From NCBI GenBank assembly GCA_019694255.1, contig JAIBCI010000066.1:1-51179 (forward strand): a stretch of 51,179 nt of DNA, given 5' to 3'. A program made the position numbers and the translations under genes. Positions 27,258-35,049 of the stretch are shown piece after piece; position 1 is the first letter of the stretch; the number at the start of each line of letters is the position of its first letter. The notes beneath the pieces are model-generated. The model worked only from the letters and a program-made list of their open reading frames with translations. It had not been told where the DNA came from and did no database searches. Source of the DNA: Saprospiraceae bacterium (GTDB taxonomy: Bacteria > Bacteroidota > Bacteroidia > Chitinophagales > Saprospiraceae).

Positions 27258-28682
27258 TTATAGCATTGTTGTTGGACAGACATATTCGGTCACTGCAAAA
27301 CGTCCCGAAGATTTTATGTTTTTAAATCCTCCATCCACATCCACCAGGTTTCTGTAACCTCGGGCCCTGAGTATCGAAGCGAAAATCATGGACCTGTATC
27401 CACCAGCGCAATGAACATAAGCCTGTTTGTCCTTAGGAACCATGGCCATGTTATCATTGATATAATCCAATGGAATATTTATTGCATTGACGATGTGCTC
27501 TGAGTCAAACTCACTCTTTTTTCTCACATCAATGATCACACTATCCTTATCGTGACTCGTTGCTTCTGCAAATTCATCTATACTCAAAGTTTTGATGGAG
27601 TCGACAGACCTTCCCTCTGACTTCCATTGTCTGATACCTCCCTTTAGATAGCCAATGGCATGATCATACCCAACCCTGGCAAGACGGATGATCACTTCTT
27701 CTTCGCGTCCTTCATCAGCTACAAACAGGATATTCTGTCGAATATCCTTTACCAAGGTTCCCACCCACACAGCAAAATTACCGTCGATGCCAATATTAAT
27801 ACTACCAGGAATAAACGCTCGACCGAAATCTTCGGGTCTTCTTGTGTCTAGAATCAGTGCATTCTTCTCATCCGCAAGCAATTCAAATTCCGATACACTT
27901 AATGCCTTGTTGCTACGATCAAAAACAGTGTTCATCTCTTCACCACCTCCAATATTCATCAGTACATTCTGTGGAAAATATACTGGCGGCATTGTCAGCC
28001 CTTGTAAAAGCTCTGTAATAAAACTCTTCTTGTCCAATCCTGGACGAAAAGCCCAGTTGGTTTTCTTTTGATGCCCCAGCGTATCCCATGTCTCCGAACT
28101 TAAATTCTTGCCGCAGGCGCTTCCTGCTCCATGTGCCGGATATACTATAAGATCATCTTCAAGAGGCATGATCTTACTTTGCAGTGAATCAAATAGATGC
28201 CCGGCCAGTTTTTCCTGATTTAACGTTGCATTGACGTGCTGTGCCAAGTCCGGCCTTCCAACATCTCCAATAAATAATGTGTCTCCCGTGAAAATAGCTT
28301 TTTTAACCCCGGTCTCATCCGTCAAAAGGTAACAGCTGCTTTCCATTGTATGTCCTGGCGTATGAATGAGCTTAATCTCAATATCACCCAGGTGAAATAC
28401 TTGCCCGTCTTCGGCGATGATCGCATCGAAACCAGTCTTAACCTGAGTAGGACCATAAACAATCTTGGCTCCGGTTCTTTTGGCCAGCTCTACATGCCCG
28501 GATACAAAATCTGCGTGAAAGTGCGTTTCAAAAATGTATTTGATGGTCGTTCCACGCTCATTTGACATCCTGACATAGTCATCAACCTCTCTCAGGGGAT
28601 CGATAATGGCTGCTTCTTGACCACTTTCAATATAATAAGCTCCCTGTGCAAGGCAACCGGTATAAATTTGTTCAATTTTCAT
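27258..28682 (-). CDS. CstB-like persulfide dioxygenase-rhodanese fusion
   Basis: 474 residues in three domains. The metallo-beta-lactamase domain (1-260) has THFHADF (His54, His56, Asp58), His111, Asp134 and His184, the ETHE1-type non-haem iron set that oxidises persulfide to sulfite. A first rhodanese (about 263-360) lacks the active cysteine (VADEG at that position). A second rhodanese (about 366-465) has Cys425 in YVHCAGGYRS. This MBL, inactive rhodanese, active rhodanese order is the architecture described for CstB. It also ends in a Cys-containing tail (YVCPTTML). It is the core of the sulfide detoxification module. Confidence 0.92.
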   Translation of the reverse strand: MKIEQIYTGCLAQGAYYIESGQEAAIIDPLREVDDYVRMSNERGTTIKYIFETHFHADFVSGHVELAKRTGAKIVYGPTQVKTGFDAIIAEDGQVFHLGDIEIKLIHTPGHTMESSCYLLTDETGVKKAIFTGDTLFIGDVGRPDLAQHVNATLNQEKLAGHLFDSLQSKIMPLEDDLIVYPAHGAGSACGKNLSSETWDTLGHQKKTNWAFRPGLDKKSFITELLQGLTMPPVYFPQNVLMNIGGGEEMNTVFDRSNKALSVSEFELLADEKNALILDTRRPEDFGRAFIPGSINIGIDGNFAVWVGTLVKDIRQNILFVADEGREEEVIIRLARVGYDHAIGYLKGGIRQWKSEGRSVDSIKTLSIDEFAEATSHDKDSVIIDVRKKSEFDSEHIVNAINIPLDYINDNMAMVPKDKQAYVHCAGGYRSMIFASILRARGYRNLVDVDGGFKNIKSSGRFAVTEYVCPTTML

Positions 28683-28698
28683 TTGTTCTATTTCGGTG

Positions 28699-28706
28699 TA
28701 AAAGTA
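28699..28706 (-). promoter_or_regulatory. -7 promoter element of the CstB-like gene
   Basis: The minus strand reads TACTTTTA, a 7/8 match to TAnnTTTG (last base differs), 16 bases before the ATG. The palindrome at 28729-28744 sits 22 bases further upstream. Confidence 0.5.
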
Positions 28707-28728
28707 AGACGAACAGCCCTACATATTT

Positions 28729-28744
28729 TGTTACCAATGTTACA
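28729..28744. promoter_or_regulatory. Crp/Fnr-type operator candidate, copy 1
   Basis: TGTTACCAATGTTACA is an imperfect inverted repeat, TGTTAC-N4-GTTACA (one mismatch), in the gap before the CstB-like gene. Its centre is about 42 bases upstream of the transcription start predicted from the -7 element, as for class II activator sites. It matches the copy at 29035-29050. Confidence 0.55.
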
Positions 28745-28752
28745 GTTCGTAC

Positions 28753-28974
28753 CTACTTTGGTTTAGAATTTTCGTCCTTTTTTTTGGTGGAAAACCCAAA
28801 TGGAAAATAAGCGGGGCAAAAACCAAGAAGACTTGTTAACACAAAGAGAATTGCAACTATCCCCAAGATAATTGCCAGTGTACCACTTATAACATTGGCA
28901 TAAAAAAGTATGGCAATTAGTACAGCAGCAGCTAAACGAATTAGCTTGTCAACAAAACCCATATTTTTAGTCAT
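28753..28974 (-). CDS. DUF2892 small membrane protein (YgaP-type)
   Basis: 73 residues, two hydrophobic helices and a C-terminal basic tail (STKKKDENSKPK). GFVDKLIRLAAAVLIA and LLGFCPAYFPFG are DUF2892 hallmarks; the E. coli YgaP C-terminus has this fold fused to a rhodanese. It follows the Crp/Fnr gene, with its own promoter and palindrome in the 71-base gap, and precedes the CstB-like gene by 70 bases. Likely role is membrane-linked sulfur handling. Confidence 0.85.
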   Translation of the reverse strand: MTKNMGFVDKLIRLAAAVLIAILFYANVISGTLAIILGIVAILFVLTSLLGFCPAYFPFGFSTKKKDENSKPK

Positions 28975-29005
28975 AATAACTTCATTTTAATTGTGATTAA
29001 TAAGA

Positions 29006-29013
29006 CAAAGTTA
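29006..29013 (-). promoter_or_regulatory. -7 promoter element of the DUF2892 gene
   Basis: The minus strand reads TAACTTTG, an exact TAnnTTTG, 31 bases upstream of the ATG at 28974. The palindrome at 29035-29050 is 21 bases upstream of it. Confidence 0.6.
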
Positions 29014-29034
29014 TTACTGCGCAAGAACGCTGAC

Positions 29035-29050
29035 TGTAACTTATGTTACA
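29035..29050. promoter_or_regulatory. Crp/Fnr-type operator candidate, copy 2
   Basis: TGTAACTTATGTTACA is a perfect 6-base inverted repeat with a 4-base centre (TGTAAC/GTTACA). It overlaps the stop codon of the Crp/Fnr gene. Its centre is about 41.5 bases upstream of the start predicted from the TAACTTTG at 29006-29013. This is the same layout as copy 1. Confidence 0.6.
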
Positions 29051-29675
29051 ATCCCTTTAAAAGTTTAATCTGGTTGCGATACAACAACACCTTTTTATCT
29101 TCTTCGAGCTTTTTTAGTAGTCTGCTGATGACCACACGTGAACTTGCCAGTTCCTGGGCGATCTCCTCGTGGGACAAATTGACTAATGATGAGCCGGTGA
29201 TACGTGACTTCTCTTTAAGATACACCACCAACCGTTCGTCTAGCTTCTGAAATGCCAGCTGGTCAATCGTTTGAAGAAGCTCATTAAACCGATTGCGAAT
29301 AGTTCTCATTACAAAACTTTTCCATGTAGGGTACTTAACCAGCCATTCATCCATAACACCGATCGGAATGGCTAAAAGTTCAGATTCAGTCTCCGCTGTT
29401 GCTCTAATTTCACTCGGGTATTGCTGCATGCAACACGTAAAGGTCATGGCGCAAGATTCACTTGCTGTAACATAGTATAGCAGTATTTCGCGACCCTCTT
29501 CATTCTCCCTGGTCACCTTCAGAATTCCACTGATCAAAAGCGGTATTGTACGAACTGTTTGACCTATATCAATAATTACTTCGCCTTCCTTCACCTGCAG
29601 GAAGCGCCCGTTTGCCAGAATAGCCTGAATAAGCGCAGGTTCAAATGTGGAACGGTAGATTTCAGGGAAATTCAT
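29046..29675 (-). CDS. Crp/Fnr-family transcriptional regulator
   Basis: 209 residues. N-terminal cyclic-nucleotide-binding-like beta-roll (about 10-115), dimerisation helix, then a C-terminal winged helix with LSHEEIAQELASSRVVISRL as the helix-turn-helix (about 166-190). The beta-roll has a cysteine cluster, SESCAMTFTCC (Cys75, Cys81, Cys82), suited to sensing persulfide or redox state, and shows no clear cAMP-binding Arg-Glu set. It is the first gene of the sulfur module and probably its activator, through the two TGTWAC-N4-GTTACA palindromes. A -7 element ends 5 bases before its ATG. Confidence 0.9.
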   Translation of the reverse strand: MNFPEIYRSTFEPALIQAILANGRFLQVKEGEVIIDIGQTVRTIPLLISGILKVTRENEEGREILLYYVTASESCAMTFTCCMQQYPSEIRATAETESELLAIPIGVMDEWLVKYPTWKSFVMRTIRNRFNELLQTIDQLAFQKLDERLVVYLKEKSRITGSSLVNLSHEEIAQELASSRVVISRLLKKLEEDKKVLLYRNQIKLLKGL

Positions 29676-29680
29676 GGAGG

Positions 29681-29688
29681 CAAATATA
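29681..29688 (-). promoter_or_regulatory. -7 promoter element, leaderless geometry (Crp/Fnr gene)
   Basis: The minus strand reads TATATTTG, an exact TAnnTTTG, separated from the ATG at 29675 by only five bases. Confidence 0.55.
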
Positions 29689-29789
29689 AAATCTTAATCT
29701 CAGAAGTATGTCTTGTTGATCTGTAATTGTAGAGTGACCTCAAGATGCAAATTATAAGGTCAAATGCGTCAGTCAAATTACTAATTATT

Positions 29790-29797
29790 TAACTTTG
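29790..29797 (+). promoter_or_regulatory. -7 promoter element, leaderless geometry (gene at 29802)
   Basis: TAACTTTG, exact TAnnTTTG, ends 4 bases before the ATG at 29802, predicting a start of transcription at or next to the codon. Confidence 0.55.
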
Positions 29798-29801
29798 TAC
29801 T

Positions 29802-30656
29802 ATGTCAACGCCTATAGCCAATAGCATGATTTGGGTGGATTCGGTTACGACCGGGCTTAATGAAGCTATTCTCTCAGATGATTTATATTTTTCTTTTTGC
29901 AGGTATTCAGATAGCCAGCAATTAATCGTCAGAATATTTAAAAACCAACCCGGAGAAAGTTTTGAAATAAGCATTTCCAATCTTCCCTCAACTGCTCCGA
30001 TTGGAATGATTACTGATCTATATGAATCGATCAGTATATCCTGGGATACCTTGTTCTGGCCAGTAGGATTTTACAATATAAAATTATTTAATGCCTTTCG
30101 GGAGTTCAATTTGAATTGCACTAAAGAATTGCTTCCTAAAAATCTGGTCTCCGCAACTTATTTTTCCGAACCGATATGGCCTAGTCAGTTTCAATTCTAC
30201 CTGAGGAATAAACAAATGTGGCTTTCTCAAAATGATCCTCACGAACCTGATCTTGGACATGATCTCTTGCCAGATTCAATTAATTTTACCGAGGCTGAGC
30301 GAAAAATCAGAAGTCAAGGTCTAAAAATGATTGTTGATTCATTTGCAGCTTCAGCAGGAAATTCCAAAAAAGAACCCGTAATTGAATTTCGCGAAATGGG
30401 ACGCGAAGGAATAATAATTTATAGAGACGGCCCGGTTGAACTTGAATGCCCATACGAATTTGGTGGTGGAAAAGTACAACTTATTGTCAACGTACCGACA
30501 CCTGAAATATGGGAATCCAAGACATCATTAAAATTGGATGAACGTCGAAGAACACTGCTATGGATTGCCACTGCCATCAAAAAATACAAAGCCCCAAGTT
30601 GGCGCTACGAAATCAATGACAATGAAATTTTATTCTACAAATCAGATTCATTCTGA
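29802..30656 (+). CDS. Uncharacterised soluble protein
   Basis: 284 residues with no signal peptide or membrane helix. It looks like a mixed alpha/beta protein with a helical middle (DSINFTEAERKIRSQGLKMI) and a beta-rich end. No family is recognised. Its stop codon TGA (30654-30656) directly abuts the stop of the convergent gene, so that TGATCA holds both stops. Nothing links it functionally to the minus-strand cluster except position. Confidence 0.7.
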   Translation: MSTPIANSMIWVDSVTTGLNEAILSDDLYFSFCRYSDSQQLIVRIFKNQPGESFEISISNLPSTAPIGMITDLYESISISWDTLFWPVGFYNIKLFNAFREFNLNCTKELLPKNLVSATYFSEPIWPSQFQFYLRNKQMWLSQNDPHEPDLGHDLLPDSINFTEAERKIRSQGLKMIVDSFAASAGNSKKEPVIEFREMGREGIIIYRDGPVELECPYEFGGGKVQLIVNVPTPEIWESKTSLKLDERRRTLLWIATAIKKYKAPSWRYEINDNEILFYKSDSF

Positions 30657-31703
30657 TCAGATCCTTTCAAATATATTACGCTCGGACAAGCGATAAACAT
30701 TCGTCCTTCGCTTCCATCGATTCAGATCTCGTTTTTGTGTTGTAATCACGATATTTTCACCATTTATCGCAGTACTGATCCGCGCGTCAGCATGGTCTAT
30801 TGATTCATAGAAAAGAATCTCCCAGTAGACCATCTTATTTGAAGATGAATATTGAACCATCATAACAGTTCGCTCTTCTCCCTTTGTTTTTATTAAAATG
30901 AGTACTTTGCCTGCTTCATTGTAATACAAAGTATCAACAATATAATAGTTAGCACTATGAACATCAATACTGTCTTGAAAATCAGCAACAGATAATTCAC
31001 TTAATTCTATTCCCCGAATTGGAAGATGGGTTTTGGTCTGTTGGCTTACCCAAGCTGAATCTATCAATATAGTGTCATTCACTGGTGTTATTGTCGCAGA
31101 TTCCATATCACAACGCACGCTAGCAATTTTCCACCCGCCAACCTCTTTTAACAAAATGAATTTCCTTATCAACGGAGAATGAAAGGATAATCCTTCCAGA
31201 CTGACTTCTACAGAATCATTCCTAATGTAATCAATCTTGACAGGACTTTGCGTCCAATATTGAATATCCCACTCCTGGGCACAAAACAATGGATCGCCAT
31301 CCATGCAAGATGGAACATCTTGATTACTTTCTTTTTGCCAAAGTTGCTCACATTTCAGGTACATTTCGCTTTGTTGCTGAATTAGTTGATGACTTACAAA
31401 TTGACATTTTGCCAATTTTTGAAGATATGCATCCAGCTTTGCGCTCGACAATCTGTAATGCACGCCATCATCCTCAACAAAATCTACTCTAGACTGGCTA
31501 TCTTTAACAAAATGGCTATACCATTCGTAGAAGCCATGAATGCATCTTGCAATCTCCAGACTATCTGATTGAATAACTTGTTGGGTTGCTAATCCTTCAG
31601 TACCGTTTTTGCACATCCACGAAGTAGACAATACCGCACAAAAAACAAACTGAACAATCTTTGAATTGAAAAATGCGGAATCTAAATATTTTTTCTGAGC
31701 CAT
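30657..31703 (-). CDS. Uncharacterised exported protein
   Basis: 348 residues. The N-terminus has a hydrophobic stretch (IVQFVFCAVLSTSWMC) that may be a signal peptide or a non-standard lipobox (Cys31 preceded by SWM). The mature part is mixed alpha/beta with a repeated VEVS-type strand pattern. No domain is recognised. Its start overlaps the end of the upstream membrane protein gene by 22 bases, so it is the last gene of a four-gene cluster. It ends flush with the convergent gene. Confidence 0.7.
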   Translation of the reverse strand: MAQKKYLDSAFFNSKIVQFVFCAVLSTSWMCKNGTEGLATQQVIQSDSLEIARCIHGFYEWYSHFVKDSQSRVDFVEDDGVHYRLSSAKLDAYLQKLAKCQFVSHQLIQQQSEMYLKCEQLWQKESNQDVPSCMDGDPLFCAQEWDIQYWTQSPVKIDYIRNDSVEVSLEGLSFHSPLIRKFILLKEVGGWKIASVRCDMESATITPVNDTILIDSAWVSQQTKTHLPIRGIELSELSVADFQDSIDVHSANYYIVDTLYYNEAGKVLILIKTKGEERTVMMVQYSSSNKMVYWEILFYESIDHADARISTAINGENIVITTQKRDLNRWKRRTNVYRLSERNIFERI

Positions 31704-32743
31704 TGGTCAATCAAATTTAATGCGCTAAACTTAACTTTTTTATAATCTGTCGGAGTATTCGTGATAATGGCATCTCTGAGGCCGATAATGAAGGGTCTGA
31801 ACTCTTGCTTGTGTGTCTTGAAATGAAATTCAATAGATTCAAGCATCAGTCCTATATTAAGGTGGTCCAGACTCCACGTCTGATAATTATTAGTTTCTTT
31901 TAAAAATTCGGTGACATCAACGGTCAGAGAGATGATGCTTTGTCTGAAAGCATCGGTGAATTTCTCAGGATGATCCAAAGGATTCCCACTTAAATAATAA
32001 TAGGCATCAATATAATTTTGGCGATCCTCTAGCACCGCAAGAATTTCATTTTCCCATTCAGGTCGCTCCTTGATCTTCAGCATCGCACTGTCATGAATAT
32101 CCTTAGGTCGCAACACAAATGAAAAACTCAAAAGGCCTTGTATGTTTTTATCCCTTTGGTAATTCCTAATTTCCTCAAGGTTTTTTAAATGATACTTATC
32201 CTCAATAGCTTTATTTTCCTGGGCTCTTCCAATAGAAATAAGATGCTGATCGCGCAACCATCCGACTGCCAGTAGTACCGAAAATAACATACAAATCCCA
32301 AAATCAATCCTTAGCATACCTTTTACCCAAATAGCAGGGTTATCAGGTGCTTTAATCAAAAAATAAAAAGGTATCATTACAGCGATGGAAAGCCAAAGAT
32401 GAACTCCGGTCCTAGAAAATATTTTAAGGACTTCAGGATATCCTGATTCAGCATACCACTCCGTGCTGAATATTCCTGTGAAAAAAATAGTAAGCAATAA
32501 TGTGATGCAAGCAAATATTATAATTAAAAGTCTTGAACCTGCTTGAGGGTAGATCCAATTAAAACATCCCTTGAAGGACATGGCAATAAAAAGCACAATG
32601 ACCGCTAGTGAGACCATCATACCGAGAATGAATAAAAGCCAGGCTTGCCCTACGGCCCTGTCGCCACCCATCGGGGTGAAAGTAAAAATATTATAAGAAT
32701 TGAAGGCCATCAGGAGCAATGCTATCACATAAAATATCATCAT
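31682..32743 (-). CDS. Uncharacterised five-helix membrane protein
   Basis: 353 residues. Five hydrophobic helices lie in the first 175 residues, followed by a soluble C-terminal half (about 180-353) rich in charged helices. No family recognised. The end overlaps the downstream gene by 22 bases, and the gene starts 11 bases after the stop of the next upstream gene. It could be the membrane component of whatever the cluster does. Confidence 0.75.
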   Translation of the reverse strand: MMIFYVIALLLMAFNSYNIFTFTPMGGDRAVGQAWLLFILGMMVSLAVIVLFIAMSFKGCFNWIYPQAGSRLLIIIFACITLLLTIFFTGIFSTEWYAESGYPEVLKIFSRTGVHLWLSIAVMIPFYFLIKAPDNPAIWVKGMLRIDFGICMLFSVLLAVGWLRDQHLISIGRAQENKAIEDKYHLKNLEEIRNYQRDKNIQGLLSFSFVLRPKDIHDSAMLKIKERPEWENEILAVLEDRQNYIDAYYYLSGNPLDHPEKFTDAFRQSIISLTVDVTEFLKETNNYQTWSLDHLNIGLMLESIEFHFKTHKQEFRPFIIGLRDAIITNTPTDYKKVKFSALNLIDQWLRKNI

Positions 32744-32754
32744 AATCTATTTTT

Positions 32755-33690
32755 TTAGTTTAAGTCAAAAGGATTCTCTCTGCTTAATTGCAAGTTGTAA
32801 ATACCCTCCTCCCCAACATACACCTCTCCGATCACAGTTCCTGTCTTTTTCCTTTTGGGGTCATAATAGGAAAAAGCCAGCTTACTCCCTGGCCGTCCCT
32901 CAAGAGACTGATACTGGTAAGTATTATCCCATTCAGGCTTAAAACCTAATTTATTCTCTGCCCACTCTATTGCAACCGGACGATACTGCTCAATCCACCG
33001 GAGTAACAAATCGCACTCTGTATTAAATTCCCATTTCAATTCATTGCCTACATTTGAATTATTTATCTCATTGACTTCTGAGATTAGAATGAATTTTCTT
33101 TGCAGCACACTATTATCTGCGGACCAGTGATACATTGTAATAATTTCTTGCGTCTGTTTAAAATCATCATCTTCCACAACAACTAACCTGATGGGATAAC
33201 CCTTTAATTGCTTCCAGCTCTTCAGCCCACTCCGTATTTTCTGAATGTAGTTATTGCTATCTTGTATTATTCTAACTCCACTCAAAATAAGGTATATATA
33301 ACCTTTACAGTATCCAACATGACATGATAATTCGGAAGATTGGTCCAGAATTTTTCGCAACCCTCTCAGGTCTTCCAGTATTTGCTTTTGCTCGCTGGAT
33401 TTATCCTCGAACATTTCCCTTGTCCACCCAAAATTTGGCAGTCTCTTGTCACCATCCACCCTAATCTGCAGTAATGAATCCTTTTTATCCTGTAGAATAG
33501 CGCTAAATTTTGAAAAACTTAAATTGCTGAATGGATTCGCCATACTGTTTTCCACGATAATCCACCGATCATTCTGATTTTTTTTAATCCATTCCCTCCA
33601 ATTGGATTTTCCTGACTCCGCTCCGCGACACCTTGAGAGGATCAATACAACGATGAGCGCAAAAAAGATGAATATCGCCGTGTACTGCAT
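32755..33690 (-). CDS. Uncharacterised membrane-anchored protein
   Basis: 311 residues beginning with a single hydrophobic helix (AIFIFFALIVVLIL) and a Cys just after (SRC), a poor lipobox, so a signal anchor is more likely. The rest is soluble, with Trp-rich stretches and a compact C-terminal beta region. No domain is recognised. It sits 7 bases after the zinc-ribbon gene and 11 bases before the five-helix protein gene. Confidence 0.7.
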   Translation of the reverse strand: MQYTAIFIFFALIVVLILSRCRGAESGKSNWREWIKKNQNDRWIIVENSMANPFSNLSFSKFSAILQDKKDSLLQIRVDGDKRLPNFGWTREMFEDKSSEQKQILEDLRGLRKILDQSSELSCHVGYCKGYIYLILSGVRIIQDSNNYIQKIRSGLKSWKQLKGYPIRLVVVEDDDFKQTQEIITMYHWSADNSVLQRKFILISEVNEINNSNVGNELKWEFNTECDLLLRWIEQYRPVAIEWAENKLGFKPEWDNTYQYQSLEGRPGSKLAFSYYDPKRKKTGTVIGEVYVGEEGIYNLQLSRENPFDLN

Positions 33691-33697
33691 TTTATTG

Positions 33698-34183
33698 TTA
33701 TTTATTTCTCAACTTACTGATTAGGTTTAGCAGATCTTTTCTCGCATTGGCAGCCAATATCCATTTTGGCAATCGAGACCCTATGCCCCGAATAGTTCTT
33801 CCGGCATGATGCCTTTCCCGTAGATCGGATGAAATGATACGACAGATGAAATCAAGATGCTCTATATTATAAGCCCATAGCGTGCGGCTACGATAATTTG
33901 TAAGAAGCCAAAGCTCAGCATGGAAAAAAGGATCGATGGCATTCCCGAATTTAAGGATGACTCCATTCTTTTGGGCTGGACTTTGCCTCCTTTCAATAGG
34001 TTCCAATCGCCGCGAATACCCGCAATGCTTGCAACTAAGGTTAAGGCCTTCGATTTTTGCTTTGAATTCCTGGAAATTACCGCTGGATACCAATGCCAAT
34101 TGACTACAATTAGGGCATACAACCAATATTTCCCTGACGAATTCATAGAGGGTTACATGATATGAATCAAAAGTACGTTTCAT
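33698..34183 (-). CDS. Zinc-ribbon protein
   Basis: 161 residues. Two CxxC knuckles, Cys23/Cys26 and Cys51/Cys54, give a TFIIS/TFIIB-like zinc ribbon near the N-terminus. The C-terminal part contains ELWLLTNYRSRTLWAYNIEHLDF and a basic patch, IRGIGSRLPKWILAANARK. I recall similar proteins in other bacteria with the ribbon followed by a W-L-x-T block, but no function is known. It is the first gene of the cluster, so it may be the regulator or nucleic-acid-binding member; this is inference. Confidence 0.75.
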   Translation of the reverse strand: MKRTFDSYHVTLYEFVREILVVCPNCSQLALVSSGNFQEFKAKIEGLNLSCKHCGYSRRLEPIERRQSPAQKNGVILKFGNAIDPFFHAELWLLTNYRSRTLWAYNIEHLDFICRIISSDLRERHHAGRTIRGIGSRLPKWILAANARKDLLNLISKLRNK

Positions 34184-34707
34184 ACTGTCGATTGCCAGAC
34201 CTCAGGTAACATGAATAAACTAACTTCAAGCAAATGGAGGTTGGACCTGATAAAAGCTTCTTTATGCATTTTAGTACTGAACTCCACTGGATAATAATTC
34301 GTTGTATAAAACGTAATTATTTGTATCATTGATAACGTTTGCGAGTAAAGGTAAGAACTTCTAATTATTATACTAGTACTTCAAGTACATGCATTTCTTC
34401 AGAATTAAGACTATGATTATGCTGCGATTATAATACAATGGATTTAAAGATTTTATTGATTCCGGATTAGATTACCTATAATATATACTGGATTCAAAGA
34501 TGCCTAATTTATTAAAGCCAGAAATCCGCTAATAAAATAGAATATTCTTAAGTCTGTTAAATCTTTTAAAAATAGACTTCTATCCGTTATAAAACGTTTA
34601 TATACGAATAAAAACGTTCTGCTGATGGATCGTCAGCGCATACGACCCCAAATTTGCTACGTCAACCATCAGAAGACGGAATTATTAATTCACTTTAATC
34701 ATGTATA
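34184..34707. other. 524-base AT-rich intergenic region before ssb
   Basis: No gene or tRNA is seen. It contains three AACGTT palindromes (34334-34339, 34593-34598, 34613-34618), the last two lying in an AAAACGTT repeat 20 bases apart. It also contains an inverted repeat, CTGATGG (34622-34628) with CCATCAG (34666-34672). All lie upstream of ssb and may be regulatory. No clear TAnnTTTG is found in the final 60 bases. Confidence 0.5.
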
Positions 34708-35049
34708 ATGAAAAATTTATTTAACACTGTGCAACTCATTGGACACCTCGGTCAAAAACCTGAAATTTTCACCCTCGAAACAGGGCGAATGGTCGCTCGC
34801 GTCAGCCTGGCGACGAATGAACAATATTACTCTTCCAGTGGAGAGAAAGTAAACAACACTTCCTGGCACAATCTTGTCGCATGGGACAAAAAAGCTAATT
34901 TTCTCGAAAAGTATTTCGCAAAAGGTAACCGCGTACTCGTACATGGAAGGATTGCGACGCGTCAGTATGAAGATAAGAATGGTATTAAGCGCAATGTTAC
35001 AGAGGTCATCGTGAGCGACCTAATGAAATTTGACAAATCTGAAGTTTGA
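34708..35049 (+). CDS. ssb: Single-stranded-DNA-binding protein, short form
   Basis: 113-residue OB-fold SSB with NTVQLIGHLGQKPEI and NTSWHNLVAWDKKANFLEKY typical of the family. It ends immediately after the OB fold (...LMKFDKSEV) and lacks the flexible linker and acidic D-D-D-x-P-F tail that recruits repair proteins. Such tail-less forms are known as extra SSB copies. It is a single gene behind a long AT-rich region. Confidence 0.92.
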   Translation: MKNLFNTVQLIGHLGQKPEIFTLETGRMVARVSLATNEQYYSSSGEKVNNTSWHNLVAWDKKANFLEKYFAKGNRVLVHGRIATRQYEDKNGIKRNVTEVIVSDLMKFDKSEV

